Translations under genes and position numbers: made by a program
In this document: positions 1 through 8,307 of the stretch, in pieces
Layout of the letters: each line of letters starts with the position of its first letter
Position numbering within the stretch: position 1 is the stretch's first letter
The notes under the pieces: generated by a model
What the model was told of the DNA's origin: nothing
The model's input: only the letters and a program-made list of their open reading frames with translations
Databases searched by the model: none
Assembly: GCF_014650655.1 (NCBI RefSeq)
Contig: NZ_BMVJ01000004.1
Span: 328,023 to 363,829 of the forward strand
Direction of reading: 5' to 3'
DNA length: 35,807 nt
Origin: Streptomyces anandii JCM 4720
GTDB lineage: Bacteria; Actinomycetota; Actinomycetes; Streptomycetales; Streptomycetaceae

Positions 1-272
1 GCAGGGTGGCGAGTTGGGGGCCGAGGTCCGGGTCGAGGTCCACGAAAGGCAGTAGTACCAAGGCCCTTAGGGGATGCCACCAGGGGGTGTCCCCTTTGTG
101 TCGCCCACCCGTGGGAGGACGGCGGACCGGCCGTACTCCATCGGCAGTAGGACCCATTGAGTGCTCAGGGACGACGACGGGAAGGGATCGGCACGGCAGG
201 GTGTTGAACCATGGAAGCCGACCGTTCGCCGATCCGGGTTCACCGCCCCGGTCTCACGCAGAGGAGCGGCTC
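1..272. other. Left-edge intergenic region
   Basis: No convincing complete gene. On the minus strand a frame open to the window edge reads VDLDPDLGPQLATL from a possible GTG at 42. It could be the start of a gene leaving the window, but there is no ribosome binding site and only 14 codons are visible. The rest is the leader of the transporter starting at 273. No known riboswitch was recognised; a Mg-sensing M-box was looked for because of the neighbour and not found. Confidence 0.3.
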
Positions 273-1358
273 ATGAGCGCCCTCGCGTTGTCCGTGCTGC
301 TGTCGTTCGTGTCCGCCGTCGCCTACGCCGGTGGCGCGATCGTGCAGGAGCAGGTCGCGGTGTCCTCCCCCGGCGAGCAGTACGCGCCGCTGCGCCGCCC
401 CGCCTGGTGGGCCGCGGTCGCGCTGAACGGCCTCGGCGGGCTGCTGCACGTGGTCGCGCTGGCCTACGGCCCGCTCAGCCTGGTCCAGCCGCTGGGCGCC
501 CTCACCATCGTCTTCGCCCTGCCCATGGCCGCCCTGTTCGTCGGCCGCCGGGCGGGCACGACCGCCTGGCGCGGCGCGATCATGGCCACGGTCGGGCTCG
601 CCGGACTGCTCTCGCTGGTCGGCGCCTCCGGCGGGCACACGCTCGCCGGCGCCCAGCGCCTCGGCCTCGCCGTGGTCACCGCCGGCGCGGTGGCGGCGCT
701 GATGGTGGCCGGACGGGCCGCGCACCGGCACCCGGCGGTGCGCAGCGTGCTGCTCGCCATCGCCTCCGGCATCGCCTTCGGCATGTCCTCGGTGTTCACC
801 AAGACGGTCGCGATCGACTGGGACGCGGGCGTCTCGGCTGCGGACGTGCCCTCGCTCGCGGTGATCGCCGTGCTGGCCGTCGCGGGCGTCCTGCTGTCGC
901 AGGCGTCCTACCGCGGCGGCGGCCTCGCCGCGCCGCTGGCCACGCTGACGGTGGTGAACCCGGTGGTGGCGGCCGCGGTCGGCATCACGATGTTCGGCGA
1001 GACCTTCCGCTACGGCACCACGGGCACCGTCCTCGCCCTCGGCTGCGGTGTGGTGGCCGCGGGCGGGCTGATCCTGCTGACCACCGAGCGCATCGAGCAC
1101 ACCGCTCCGCTACGGGTCCCGGTCCCGCCGCAGGACCGGGCCGCGGGACCGGTCGCGGTTTCTCCGACGCAGGCTTCACCCGCTCCCGGGGCTCCCGGGG
1201 CTCCCGAGGAGACGGGGGCGGGTACGGCCGACGTGGACGGGACCGGCACGCCCCTCCTCCTGGCCCAGTACTGCGGCGCGGCCTGCTACACCGGCCCCTA
1301 CGTCCCGAACATCCCGGCGCCGGCCCGGGACCGGCACCGCGCCCGTATCAGATCCTGA
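273..1358 (+). CDS. DMT-superfamily (NIPA/EamA-like) membrane transporter
   Basis: A 361-aa polytopic membrane protein. Hydrophobic helices run from residue 1 to about 280, beginning MSALALSVLLSFVSAVAYAG, in the two-half layout of drug/metabolite transporters. The sequence around LAYGPLSLVQPLGAL and the second-half counterpart around ATLTVVNPVVAAAVGITMF fit the paired EamA repeats, and the overall look is that of the NIPA-like Mg2+ transporter subgroup. The last 80 or so residues are a hydrophilic, Pro/Ala/Gly-rich cytoplasmic or extracellular tail with no recognised domain. The start at 273 was chosen because GAGGAG lies 6 nt upstream and the first helix begins there; the frame is open further upstream but reads as non-coding. 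Substrate cannot be told from sequence. It converges on the cell-wall hydrolase gene, with only 15 nt between stop codons. Confidence 0.82.
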   Translation: MSALALSVLLSFVSAVAYAGGAIVQEQVAVSSPGEQYAPLRRPAWWAAVALNGLGGLLHVVALAYGPLSLVQPLGALTIVFALPMAALFVGRRAGTTAWRGAIMATVGLAGLLSLVGASGGHTLAGAQRLGLAVVTAGAVAALMVAGRAAHRHPAVRSVLLAIASGIAFGMSSVFTKTVAIDWDAGVSAADVPSLAVIAVLAVAGVLLSQASYRGGGLAAPLATLTVVNPVVAAAVGITMFGETFRYGTTGTVLALGCGVVAAGGLILLTTERIEHTAPLRVPVPPQDRAAGPVAVSPTQASPAPGAPGAPEETGAGTADVDGTGTPLLLAQYCGAACYTGPYVPNIPAPARDRHRARIRS

Positions 1359-1373
1359 CCGGACCCCGGCCGT

Positions 1374-2651
<1,278 letters not shown>

Positions 2652-2777
2652 TCAACAGGCCGTGACAAGGCGGATGTCGGCCGCTTCGACACCCCAAGTG
2701 GCCGGTAACGGACGTTCATTGGCCGGATCGGCGGCTTCCGCGGTGAGGCACCGGGCGTCCGCCGTGCGTAATGAAGC

Positions 2778-2833
2778 ATGCGTGACGCTGTGTGCGTCAC
2801 GCGTGATGCGGCGTCCGTGATGATGCGTGACGC
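2778..2833. repeat. Three copies of an 11-mer in a divergent promoter region
   Basis: ATGCGTGACGC occurs at 2778-2788 and 2823-2833, and its exact inverse complement lies between them at 2794-2804 (GCGTCACGCGT with a one-base end difference). The first and second copies also make an 8-bp inverted repeat with a 7-nt spacer. The cluster lies between the divergent hydrolase and gnd genes, where operators for either would be expected. No known actinobacterial regulator consensus was matched with confidence. Confidence 0.5.
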
Positions 2834-2837
2834 GGCA

Positions 2838-2870
2838 TGCCGGTACGGAGGTGCGGTGGCCGTACCGGCA
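2838..2870. repeat. Perfect 11-bp inverted repeat between rpf-like gene and gnd
   Basis: TGCCGGTACGG at 2838-2848 is the exact inverse complement of CCGTACCGGCA at 2860-2870, separated by 11 nt. It could be a stable RNA hairpin in one of the two divergent leaders, or a DNA operator. It has no T tract on either side, so a simple terminator is unlikely. Confidence 0.55.
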
Positions 2871-2986
2871 CGTCAGGATGGTCGAGGGGCCATCAGCGGC
2901 GATACTGGCGGCACACGTTCCACCCACCCGAGCACCACCGTTCCACCTGATGCAATGCACCACCGGATTCCCAAGGAGCAGGCGGT

Positions 2987-4426
2987 ATGAGCAACACAGC
3001 CCAGATCGGCGTCACGGGACTCGCGGTCATGGGCCGCAACCTCGCCCGCAATTTCGCCCGCAACGGCTACACGGTGGCGTTGCACAACCGGACGGCGTCC
3101 CGTACGCACGCCCTGGTGGAGGAGTTCGGGCACGAGGGCGACTTCGTCGCGGCGGAAACCGCCAAGGAGTTCGTGGCCGCGCTGGAGCGACCGCGCCGCC
3201 TGGTCATCATGGTGAAGGCGGGTGAGCCGACCGACGCGGTGATCCAGGAGTTCGCCCCGCTGCTCGAGCCCGGCGACATGATCATCGACGGCGGCAACGC
3301 GCACTTCGCGGACACCCGTCGCCGGGAGCGGGAGCTGCGCGAGCAGGGCATCCACTTCGTGGGCACCGGAATCTCCGGCGGCGAGGAGGGCGCGCTGCAC
3401 GGGCCGAGCATCATGCCGGGCGGCTCTAAGGAGTCGTACGAGTCGCTGGGCCCGATGCTGGAGAAGATCTCCGCGAAGGCCAAGGACGGGGCGCCGTGCG
3501 TCACGCACATCGGACCGGACGGCGCCGGCCACTTCGTGAAGATGGTGCACAACGGCATCGAGTACGCCGACATGCAGCTGATCGGCGAGGCGTACCAGCT
3601 GCTGCGCGACGTGGCCGGCTACTCCCCCGCCCAGATCGCGGACATCTTCCGCACCTGGAACACGGGCCGGCTCGACTCCTACCTGATCGAGATCACCGCG
3701 GAGGTCCTGTCCCACGTGGACGCCGCCACGGGCAAGCCGTTCGTGGACGTGGTGGTGGACCAGGCCGAGCAGAAGGGCACGGGCCGCTGGACCGTGCAGA
3801 TCGCGCTCGACCTGGGCGTGCCCGTCTCGGGCATCGCGGAGGCGGTCTTCGCGCGGTCCCTGTCCGGCCACGCCGCGCTGCGCGATGCCTCTCGCGGCCT
3901 GGCGGGTCCCAAGGCGTCCCCGCTGCCGGAGTCGGAGGCGGGCGCCTTCGCCGACCGGGTGGAACAGGCGCTCTACGCCTCGAAGATCGTGTCGTACACG
4001 CAGGGCTTCCACGAGATCGCCGCGGGCAGCGAGGAGTACGGCTGGGACATCGACCTCGGCGCGGTCTCCTCCATCTGGCGCGGCGGCTGCATCATCCGGG
4101 CCGCGTTCCTCGACCGCATCCGCTCCGCCTACGACGCCCGGCCCGACCTGCCGAGCCTGCTGTCGGACGAGACCTTCGCGCAGGAGATCGCGGCGGCCCA
4201 GGACGACTGGCGCGAGGTCCTGGTGGCCGCGACCCGTCAGGGCGTGCCCGCGCCGGGCTTCTCGGCCGCCCTCGCCTACTACGACGCCCTGCGCGCCGAG
4301 CGCCTGCCGGCCGCCCTCACCCAGGGCCAGCGCGACTTCTTCGGCGCGCACACCTACCGGCGGGTGGACCGTGACGGCGCGTTCCACACGCTGTGGGGCG
4401 GGGACCGCTCGGAGGTGACCGCGTAG
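2987..4426 (+). CDS. gnd: 6-phosphogluconate dehydrogenase, decarboxylating
   Basis: A 479-aa cytosolic enzyme that oxidatively decarboxylates 6-phosphogluconate to ribulose 5-phosphate while reducing NADP+, in the oxidative pentose phosphate pathway. The N-terminal Rossmann fold starts GVTGLAVMGRNLARNFARNG. The substrate loop GISGGEEGAL..PSIMPGG (about 125-145) and the all-helical C-terminal domain with SSIWRGGCIIRA are family hallmarks. The length is that of the long, dimeric class. An AAGGAG lies upstream of the ATG at 2987. A strong hairpin terminator follows. It is divergent from the cell-wall hydrolase gene. Streptomycetes commonly carry a second gnd, so this may be one of two paralogues (inference). 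Confidence 0.96.
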   Translation: MSNTAQIGVTGLAVMGRNLARNFARNGYTVALHNRTASRTHALVEEFGHEGDFVAAETAKEFVAALERPRRLVIMVKAGEPTDAVIQEFAPLLEPGDMIIDGGNAHFADTRRRERELREQGIHFVGTGISGGEEGALHGPSIMPGGSKESYESLGPMLEKISAKAKDGAPCVTHIGPDGAGHFVKMVHNGIEYADMQLIGEAYQLLRDVAGYSPAQIADIFRTWNTGRLDSYLIEITAEVLSHVDAATGKPFVDVVVDQAEQKGTGRWTVQIALDLGVPVSGIAEAVFARSLSGHAALRDASRGLAGPKASPLPESEAGAFADRVEQALYASKIVSYTQGFHEIAAGSEEYGWDIDLGAVSSIWRGGCIIRAAFLDRIRSAYDARPDLPSLLSDETFAQEIAAAQDDWREVLVAATRQGVPAPGFSAALAYYDALRAERLPAALTQGQRDFFGAHTYRRVDRDGAFHTLWGGDRSEVTA

Positions 4427-4455
4427 GACGCGGCGCGCAAAGCGGTACGGAAGGA

Positions 4456-4485
4456 CGGGTGGGCGGCTCTCGGGCCGCCCACCCG
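4456..4485 (+). terminator. Hairpin terminator after gnd
   Basis: A perfect 12-bp stem, CGGGTGGGCGGC (4456-4467) with GCCGCCCACCCG (4474-4485) and a 6-nt loop, starts 30 nt after the gnd stop codon. There is no clear T tract, which is common for actinobacterial terminators. Confidence 0.8.
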
Positions 4486-4581
4486 CTTCATGTGAGGGGC
4501 CGCCTCGCGGTTCGGAGCGGGGTCATGGTGATGGTGACGAGTGGGCTCGGGGTGACGGCCGGCCTCGTGTGAGGAGCGGGC

Positions 4582-4965
4582 TCACGGTGCGGGCGCGCGC
4601 ATGGTGAGGGGCGGGCCCGGTTCGGGGTTGGGCACGGGCTCCGGGCCCGGGGGAACGGGAGAGGGCGAGGGCCCGGGCGGACCGGGATCGGGCGGCGGCG
4701 CCGGTACGGGCCCCGGCGGCGGACCGGGCACGGGGGGCGGAGTCGGCGAAGGACCGGGCGGCGGACCGGGCACGGGAGGCGGAGTCGGCGAGGGGCCGGG
4801 CGGTGGCTCGGGCGGTGTGGGGACGGGGCCCGGGGGCGGGCCGGGGGCGGGCGGCCCGGGGGCCGGGTCCGGCTGCGGCGGCTGGGGATCCGGGCCCGGC
4901 GCGGGTCCCGGCCCGGGGCCCGGAGTGGGTCCGGGCGGTACGGGGTCGGGGTACGGGTTGGTCAT
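4582..4965 (-). CDS. Proline/glycine-rich low-complexity protein
   Basis: A 127-aa protein, more than half Pro and with much Gly, built of imperfect repeats of the form PPPGPSPTPPPVPG. There are no hydrophobic segments and no signal peptide. The start at 4965 (MTNPYPDP) is supported by GGAGG 7 nt upstream. The complementary strand is also open for a long glycine-rich frame, but that frame has no ribosome binding site and is a by-product of the repetitive composition. The function is unknown; polyproline-type proteins of this kind may be extended, disordered linkers or envelope-associated. The DNA itself contains near-identical tandem units of about 42 nt at about 4722-4808, so length variation between strains is likely. 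Confidence 0.55.
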   Translation of the reverse strand: MTNPYPDPVPPGPTPGPGPGPAPGPDPQPPQPDPAPGPPAPGPPPGPVPTPPEPPPGPSPTPPPVPGPPPGPSPTPPPVPGPPPGPVPAPPPDPGPPGPSPSPVPPGPEPVPNPEPGPPLTMRAPAP

Positions 4966-5112
4966 GGCGTCCTCCGGCCAGTCGGTCGACATCGGCTCTG
5001 GACTACTCCCCCGCCTACCCGAGCGCCGCCCGGCCAGTCACCCGTGGGCGCCACGCCGAGGACCCGGGTGGACGCACGAGGCAGGACCCGCGCCTCGCCG
5101 GGGCCGGGACGG

Positions 5113-5778
5113 TCAGGCGGGGGCCGCGCCGCCCGTGTCCAGCGCCCGTACCGCCGCCGCCAGGCCCGCCCGGGGGCTGGAGAGGACGGGCACGGTTGCC
5201 GTCGTCAGCCGCTGGGCCGGGGCCATGGACGCCTGGGCGAGGACGACGACGTCGGCGTGGCCGGCCGTGTCGACGGCTGCGGCCACTTCCCGTACGTACC
5301 CCGCCGTGTCGCCGGACTCGAAACGGGCCCAGGCGCCGTCGGCGAGCAGGGTGCGTACGGTCACGGGACGCCCGGCGCGGCGGGCCTCCTCACCGACGAG
5401 CGCGACGGTCGGGCCGAGGGTGCTCTCCAGCGCCGCGACGACCAGGACACGCGAGCCGAGCGCCACCGCCTCGGCCGCCATCGGCCGGTCCAGGCGCAGC
5501 ACGGGAGCGGTCCGCCCGGCCCCGGCCCCCTCCGTCTCGGCGACGGCGCCCAGCGTCGAACACGTGCACAGCACCGCGCGGGCGCCCTCGGCCACGGCCC
5601 GGTCCAGCACCGCGCGCACCTCGTCCCGTACCGCCTCCGGGCCCTCCTCGCGCGCCCGGCTCAGCAGCCCTTCGTCGACGAAGTGACGCAGCCGCAGGCC
5701 GGGGTGGTCCTCGTCGCGCAGGGCGTCGAAGACCGGGACGTGCAGGGGCGAGGTGTGCAGCAGGGCGAGCGTCGGCAC
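5113..5778 (-). CDS. Asp/Glu/hydantoin racemase-superfamily protein, atypical active site
   Basis: A 221-aa protein of the Asp/Glu/hydantoin racemase superfamily. The first catalytic cysteine region is present (AVLCTCSTLGAVAE, about residues 67-80), as are the central helix-strand pattern and a conserved RLDRPMAAEAV segment. The second half, where two-cysteine racemases have a Cys followed by Thr or Ser, reads VVLAQASMAPAQ, so the second catalytic Cys is replaced by Ala/Gln. A classical two-base racemization is therefore doubtful. A one-cysteine reaction, as in arylmalonate decarboxylase-type relatives, or a non-catalytic role is possible. GTG start, 7 nt after the stop of the upstream acetyltransferase gene and probably translated with it. 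Confidence 0.75.
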   Translation of the reverse strand: MPTLALLHTSPLHVPVFDALRDEDHPGLRLRHFVDEGLLSRAREEGPEAVRDEVRAVLDRAVAEGARAVLCTCSTLGAVAETEGAGAGRTAPVLRLDRPMAAEAVALGSRVLVVAALESTLGPTVALVGEEARRAGRPVTVRTLLADGAWARFESGDTAGYVREVAAAVDTAGHADVVVLAQASMAPAQRLTTATVPVLSSPRAGLAAAVRALDTGGAAPA

Positions 5779-5785
5779 CGGCGGT

Positions 5786-6133
5786 TCAGAACCGCTCGGG
5801 GTGCGCCGCGAGCCAGGCCCGCGCGGCCCGCAGCTGCTCGGCGTCGGCCGCCGGGGCCTCGTCGCGGTGGCGCTCGGCCCACTTCACGACGTACGGGCAC
5901 AGCGGGGCCACCGAGACGCCCTCGCGCCGGGCGACGGCGTACAGCTCACGGGCCAGGGAGCCCGCGATGCCCTTGCCCTCGTGGGCCGGTTCCACGACGG
6001 TGTGGACGGGGACCAGGGCGCGTCGGGGCGCGTCGAGCACGAAGTACTCGATACGGCCCGCCACTTCGCAGCCGTCACCGACCGCCTCGAGGCGTCCGGC
6101 CGCACGGTCGTCGCGGATCTCGATGTCACTCAT
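5786..6133 (-). CDS. Small GNAT-like N-acetyltransferase (YidJ / COG2388 type)
   Basis: A 115-aa single-domain protein of the short GNAT-like family. The acetyl-CoA loop region reads HTVVEPAHEGKGIAGSLA, followed by a helix and then the VAPLCPYVVKWAERH segment typical of this group. The acceptor is unknown. The ATG at 6133 is preferred over a GTG two codons upstream because GGGAG sits 7 nt before the ATG and only 1 nt before the GTG. The racemase-like gene follows after 7 nt, so the two form a small operon. Confidence 0.85.
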   Translation of the reverse strand: MSDIEIRDDRAAGRLEAVGDGCEVAGRIEYFVLDAPRRALVPVHTVVEPAHEGKGIAGSLARELYAVARREGVSVAPLCPYVVKWAERHRDEAPAADAEQLRAARAWLAAHPERF

Positions 6134-6177
6134 CGACACGCTCCCTGGTCGGTGTTCCGCGTCCCTACAGTGTCCCG

Positions 6178-6600
6178 TCAGGCCGGGACGACGGCCTGCG
6201 GGCTGCGCCGCTGGTCCGAGCCCGGCACCGGCGCGGACGGGTCGGCGCCCAGCTCGACGATGCGGTTGTCCGCGTCCACGTGCACGACCCTCGGCCGCAG
6301 CTCCCGGGCCTCGGCGTCGGTGACCTGGGCGTAGCTGATGATGATCACCAGGTCGCCGGGGTGGACGAGGTGGGCGGCCGCGCCGTTGATCCCGACGACA
6401 CCGGAGCCCCGCTCGCCCTCGATGACGTACGTCTCCAGCCGCGCCCCGTTGCTGATGTCGACGATGTGCACGAGCTCACCGGGCAGCAGATCGGCGGCGT
6501 CGAGGAGGTCGGCGTCGATGGTCACCGATCCCACGTAGTGCAGGTCGGCCTGGGTGACGGTGGCGCGGTGGATCTTGGACTTGAACATGGTACGCAGCAT
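6178..6600 (-). CDS. panD: Aspartate 1-decarboxylase (pyruvoyl enzyme)
   Basis: A 140-aa proenzyme that decarboxylates L-aspartate to beta-alanine for pantothenate and coenzyme A synthesis. The N-terminus [20 protein letters not shown] and the self-processing site HYVGSVTID are clearly visible: cleavage between Gly24 and Ser25 would make the pyruvoyl group on the alpha chain. The [20 protein letters not shown] core completes the double-psi barrel. The tail of about 25 residues past the usual end ([16 protein letters not shown]) is common in actinobacterial PanD. GGGAG lies upstream of the ATG. The left copy of the long direct repeat lies just upstream, probably in its promoter region. Confidence 0.96.
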   Translation of the reverse strand: MLRTMFKSKIHRATVTQADLHYVGSVTIDADLLDAADLLPGELVHIVDISNGARLETYVIEGERGSGVVGINGAAAHLVHPGDLVIIISYAQVTDAEARELRPRVVHVDADNRIVELGADPSAPVPGSDQRRSPQAVVPA

Positions 6601-6616
6601 GTCGGACTCCCGGAAG

Positions 6617-6660
6617 ACGGCTCCCTGCCCGCTTTGTGCAGGTCAAGGGCGGTCTTTACT
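6617..6660. repeat. Left copy of the 44/45-nt direct repeat flanking the stress island
   Basis: This segment starts ACGGCTCCCTGCC and contains GTCAAGGGCGG. It matches 35759-35803 in the same orientation at 38 of 45 aligned positions with one gap. It lies 16 nt upstream of panD. It could be an island attachment or target duplication site, or a dispersed intergenic repeat. A further partial match (GTTCCCTGCCTGC) occurs at about 6720-6733. Confidence 0.55.
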
Positions 6661-7025
6661 GTACACCGGCACGCATCGGAGTCGATGTTTGTGAGGAACG
6701 TCGCTTCACTCGGATGACAGGGTTCCCTGCCTGCATAACCGTGCGAACCAGGCTGTTGTGACGCCGCCGATCAGACGTCTGCCAGGAAGACCCGCTGGGG
6801 ACTGATGCTGATCAGACTCTGACTTGCTTGACGATGCGTCGGTCATGGCACTGCGAGGACGCAGACGCTGACGTCGGTGGACGCCGAGCATGGCTCGGCC
6901 TCCGGGAAGCGGCGCGGGTATGGCGCACCCCTTCTGCAGCGCCGTACCGGCGCTTGCTGCAGGCGTGCTCCGCCCTGGAACTGTCAGACGATCATCACGC
7001 TCAGCAACCACCGCGCCTCACGGGC
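6661..7025. other. Gene-free junction region
   Basis: No frame on either strand shows convincing coding character. The composition is locally less GC-biased (for example around 6680-6740) than the genes on either side, which fits an insertion junction or decayed DNA. The promoter of panD is expected near 6605-6680 on the minus strand. Confidence 0.4.
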
Positions 7026-7418
7026 TCAGTCCGCGAGGTCGGCCTTGCCGAACAGGACCGCGTAACTGGAGGGAAGCTGGCTGATGATCTGATTCAACTC
7101 TCCGCCGGTGACAGCGTCGGCGACAGTGGTCAGGACCGCGCTGGCGTCCCATTGCGCCGTACGAGGTCGGGCACGGGTACGCTCGGCGACTCGGCGGTAG
7201 AACTCTTCGATCCCGAAGCTTCGCGCCTGCTGCGGCGCGGCATGGTCCAGGACTTGTCCCAGCGGGCCGGGCAGCTGGGATGCGAGGTCCTTGACCTCTC
7301 CCGGGCTGATCCGTTGAGCCAGCACTTCCAGCACGGCGTTGGTGACGTCCGCGGCTTCGGCCTGGTCGTTGTATTCACCTCGCTCGCGCACACGGGCGAG
7401 GAATCCATCGTATTTCAT
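7026..7418 (-). CDS. DUF2267 family protein
   Basis: A 130-aa soluble, all-helical protein of the DUF2267 family. It has two related halves: residues 1-65 (MKYDGFLARVRERGEY... with a VLEVLAQRISPGE turn and QLP near 48-50) and 66-130 (FYRRVAERT... with ISQLPSSYAVLFG at the end). The molecular function is unknown; in actinobacteria and proteobacteria such genes often sit with heat- or stress-response genes, as here. The start at 7418 is set by AAGGAAG about 10 nt upstream; an upstream in-frame extension to 7646 is Arg/Pro-rich and looks non-coding. It follows hsp20 on the same strand, but a hairpin lies between them, so it may have its own promoter. Confidence 0.88.
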   Translation of the reverse strand: MKYDGFLARVRERGEYNDQAEAADVTNAVLEVLAQRISPGEVKDLASQLPGPLGQVLDHAAPQQARSFGIEEFYRRVAERTRARPRTAQWDASAVLTTVADAVTGGELNQIISQLPSSYAVLFGKADLAD

Positions 7419-7727
7419 GGCTGACTTCCTTCTGCCTCGGTCACTGCTGGTCATGGGGGGGTGACCGGTGCGCCGTCGGGGCCCTGTTCGAGTCGGTCGC
7501 CGACCGCCGGGCCGGCTTCTTGGAACGAGTGGGTCATCTGTTCGATCTCGTCGTCGAGGCGTTGTCCGCGTCCGGCGCCCGGGCGGTGACGGCGCGCTCT
7601 TCCCGGCGGCCGGAGCTGCAGTCGGCGCTTTGAGGACCTCGCTCACCGTCAGGCGGGCCTAGTTCGCTCCCGCATACGCCACGAAGAACGTCAGCGAGCC
7701 CAGCAGGAAAAAACAACCAACGGTGGG
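7419..7727. other. Spacer between hsp20 and DUF2267 gene
   Basis: No gene can be called with confidence. Two weak minus-strand readings exist. One runs from about 7580 to 7451 and ends EAGPAVGDRLEQGPDGAP. The other is a frame ending at 7659 whose last 20 or so residues are strongly hydrophobic (GCFFLLGSLTFFVAYAGAN), but it lacks a start codon clear of hsp20. Either could be a remnant of a lost gene. Confidence 0.3.
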
Positions 7728-7746
7728 GAGACGCGTAGCGCGTCTC
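7728..7746 (-). terminator. Hairpin terminator-like structure after hsp20
   Basis: On the minus strand an 8-bp stem GAGACGCG/CGCGTCTC with a 3-nt loop begins 12 nt after the hsp20 stop. A run of six T residues follows about 14 nt further on. This is a plausible end of the long chaperone transcript, or an attenuator before the DUF2267 gene. Confidence 0.5.
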
Positions 7747-7758
7747 AGCGCTCGCGTC

Positions 7759-8259
7759 TCAGCCGCTGCTTTCGGCGTTCTCACTCGTCTCTGTGATCTC
7801 GACGTGTCGCGGCTTTGCGACGTCGGCCTTGGGGACGGTGATGCTGAGCACTCCGTCCTGCATCTCAGCCTTGATCTTGCGGGTGTCCAGTTCTCCGGGC
7901 AGCCGCAAACGGTACTCGAAGGCTCCGACGCGGCGGGTGCTGCGGCGCAGGACACCCTTGCGTTCCCGCTCCTTGATCTCTCCGGTGACCACGAGTTCGG
8001 GACCGTTGGCCTCTACGTCGATGTCCTTGCTCTTCACGCCGGGGAGTTCGATCTCTATGTGGAACGCATCCTCGGACTCCGAGACGTCCGCGAGAGGCGT
8101 CCACGCAACCGCGGGTGCCGCGCCCACCGTCGACTCCAGCAGGCCGCTCATCTGGTTGAGCAGTTCGTCGAATTCGACCAGGGGGTTGACAGGGGTGGGT
8201 GCCCAGACGGGCCTTTCCTGCAGGCCGCCACCGCGGTGGCGCCGGACGGGCATGGCCAT
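7759..8259 (-). CDS. Small heat shock protein, Hsp20/alpha-crystallin family
   Basis: A 166-aa ATP-independent holdase. A short variable N-terminal arm (MAMPVRRHRGGG, then PVNPLVEFDELLNQM) leads to an alpha-crystallin domain at about residues 55-150. That domain starts PLADVSESEDAFHIEIELPGV and includes the GAFEYRLRLPGELD loop and the SITVPKA strand; a short polar tail follows. The start at 8259 is chosen because AAGGAGG lies 8 nt upstream. A frame extension to 8304 (MADDEIT) would place the ribosome binding site inside the gene and has none of its own. It is the last chaperone of the gene train, 48 nt after the fusion oxidoreductase stop. It would hold unfolded proteins for the DnaK and ClpB machines encoded upstream. 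Confidence 0.95.
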   Translation of the reverse strand: MAMPVRRHRGGGLQERPVWAPTPVNPLVEFDELLNQMSGLLESTVGAAPAVAWTPLADVSESEDAFHIEIELPGVKSKDIDVEANGPELVVTGEIKERERKGVLRRSTRRVGAFEYRLRLPGELDTRKIKAEMQDGVLSITVPKADVAKPRHVEITETSENAESSG

Positions 8260-8307
8260 CGCAATCGCCTCCTTCTTCCTTCTCGTGATCTCATCGTCCG
8301 CCATTCG

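Noticed and set aside
2873-4387. 504-codon minus-strand frame opposite gnd
   Set aside because: Shadow of gnd: Arg/Val/Leu-rich with no domain, while gnd itself is unmistakable.
4601-5686. Glycine-rich plus-strand frame opposite the Pro-rich protein
   Set aside because: A by-product of the CCC/GGG repeats. It runs on antisense through the racemase gene and has no proper start site.
6706-7011. 101-codon minus-strand frame between panD and DUF2267
   Set aside because: No codon bias or ribosome binding site and no recognisable motif.
8260-8304. Longer Hsp20 start (MADDEIT...) at 8304
   Set aside because: There is no ribosome binding site, whereas AAGGAGG lies exactly before the ATG at 8259.
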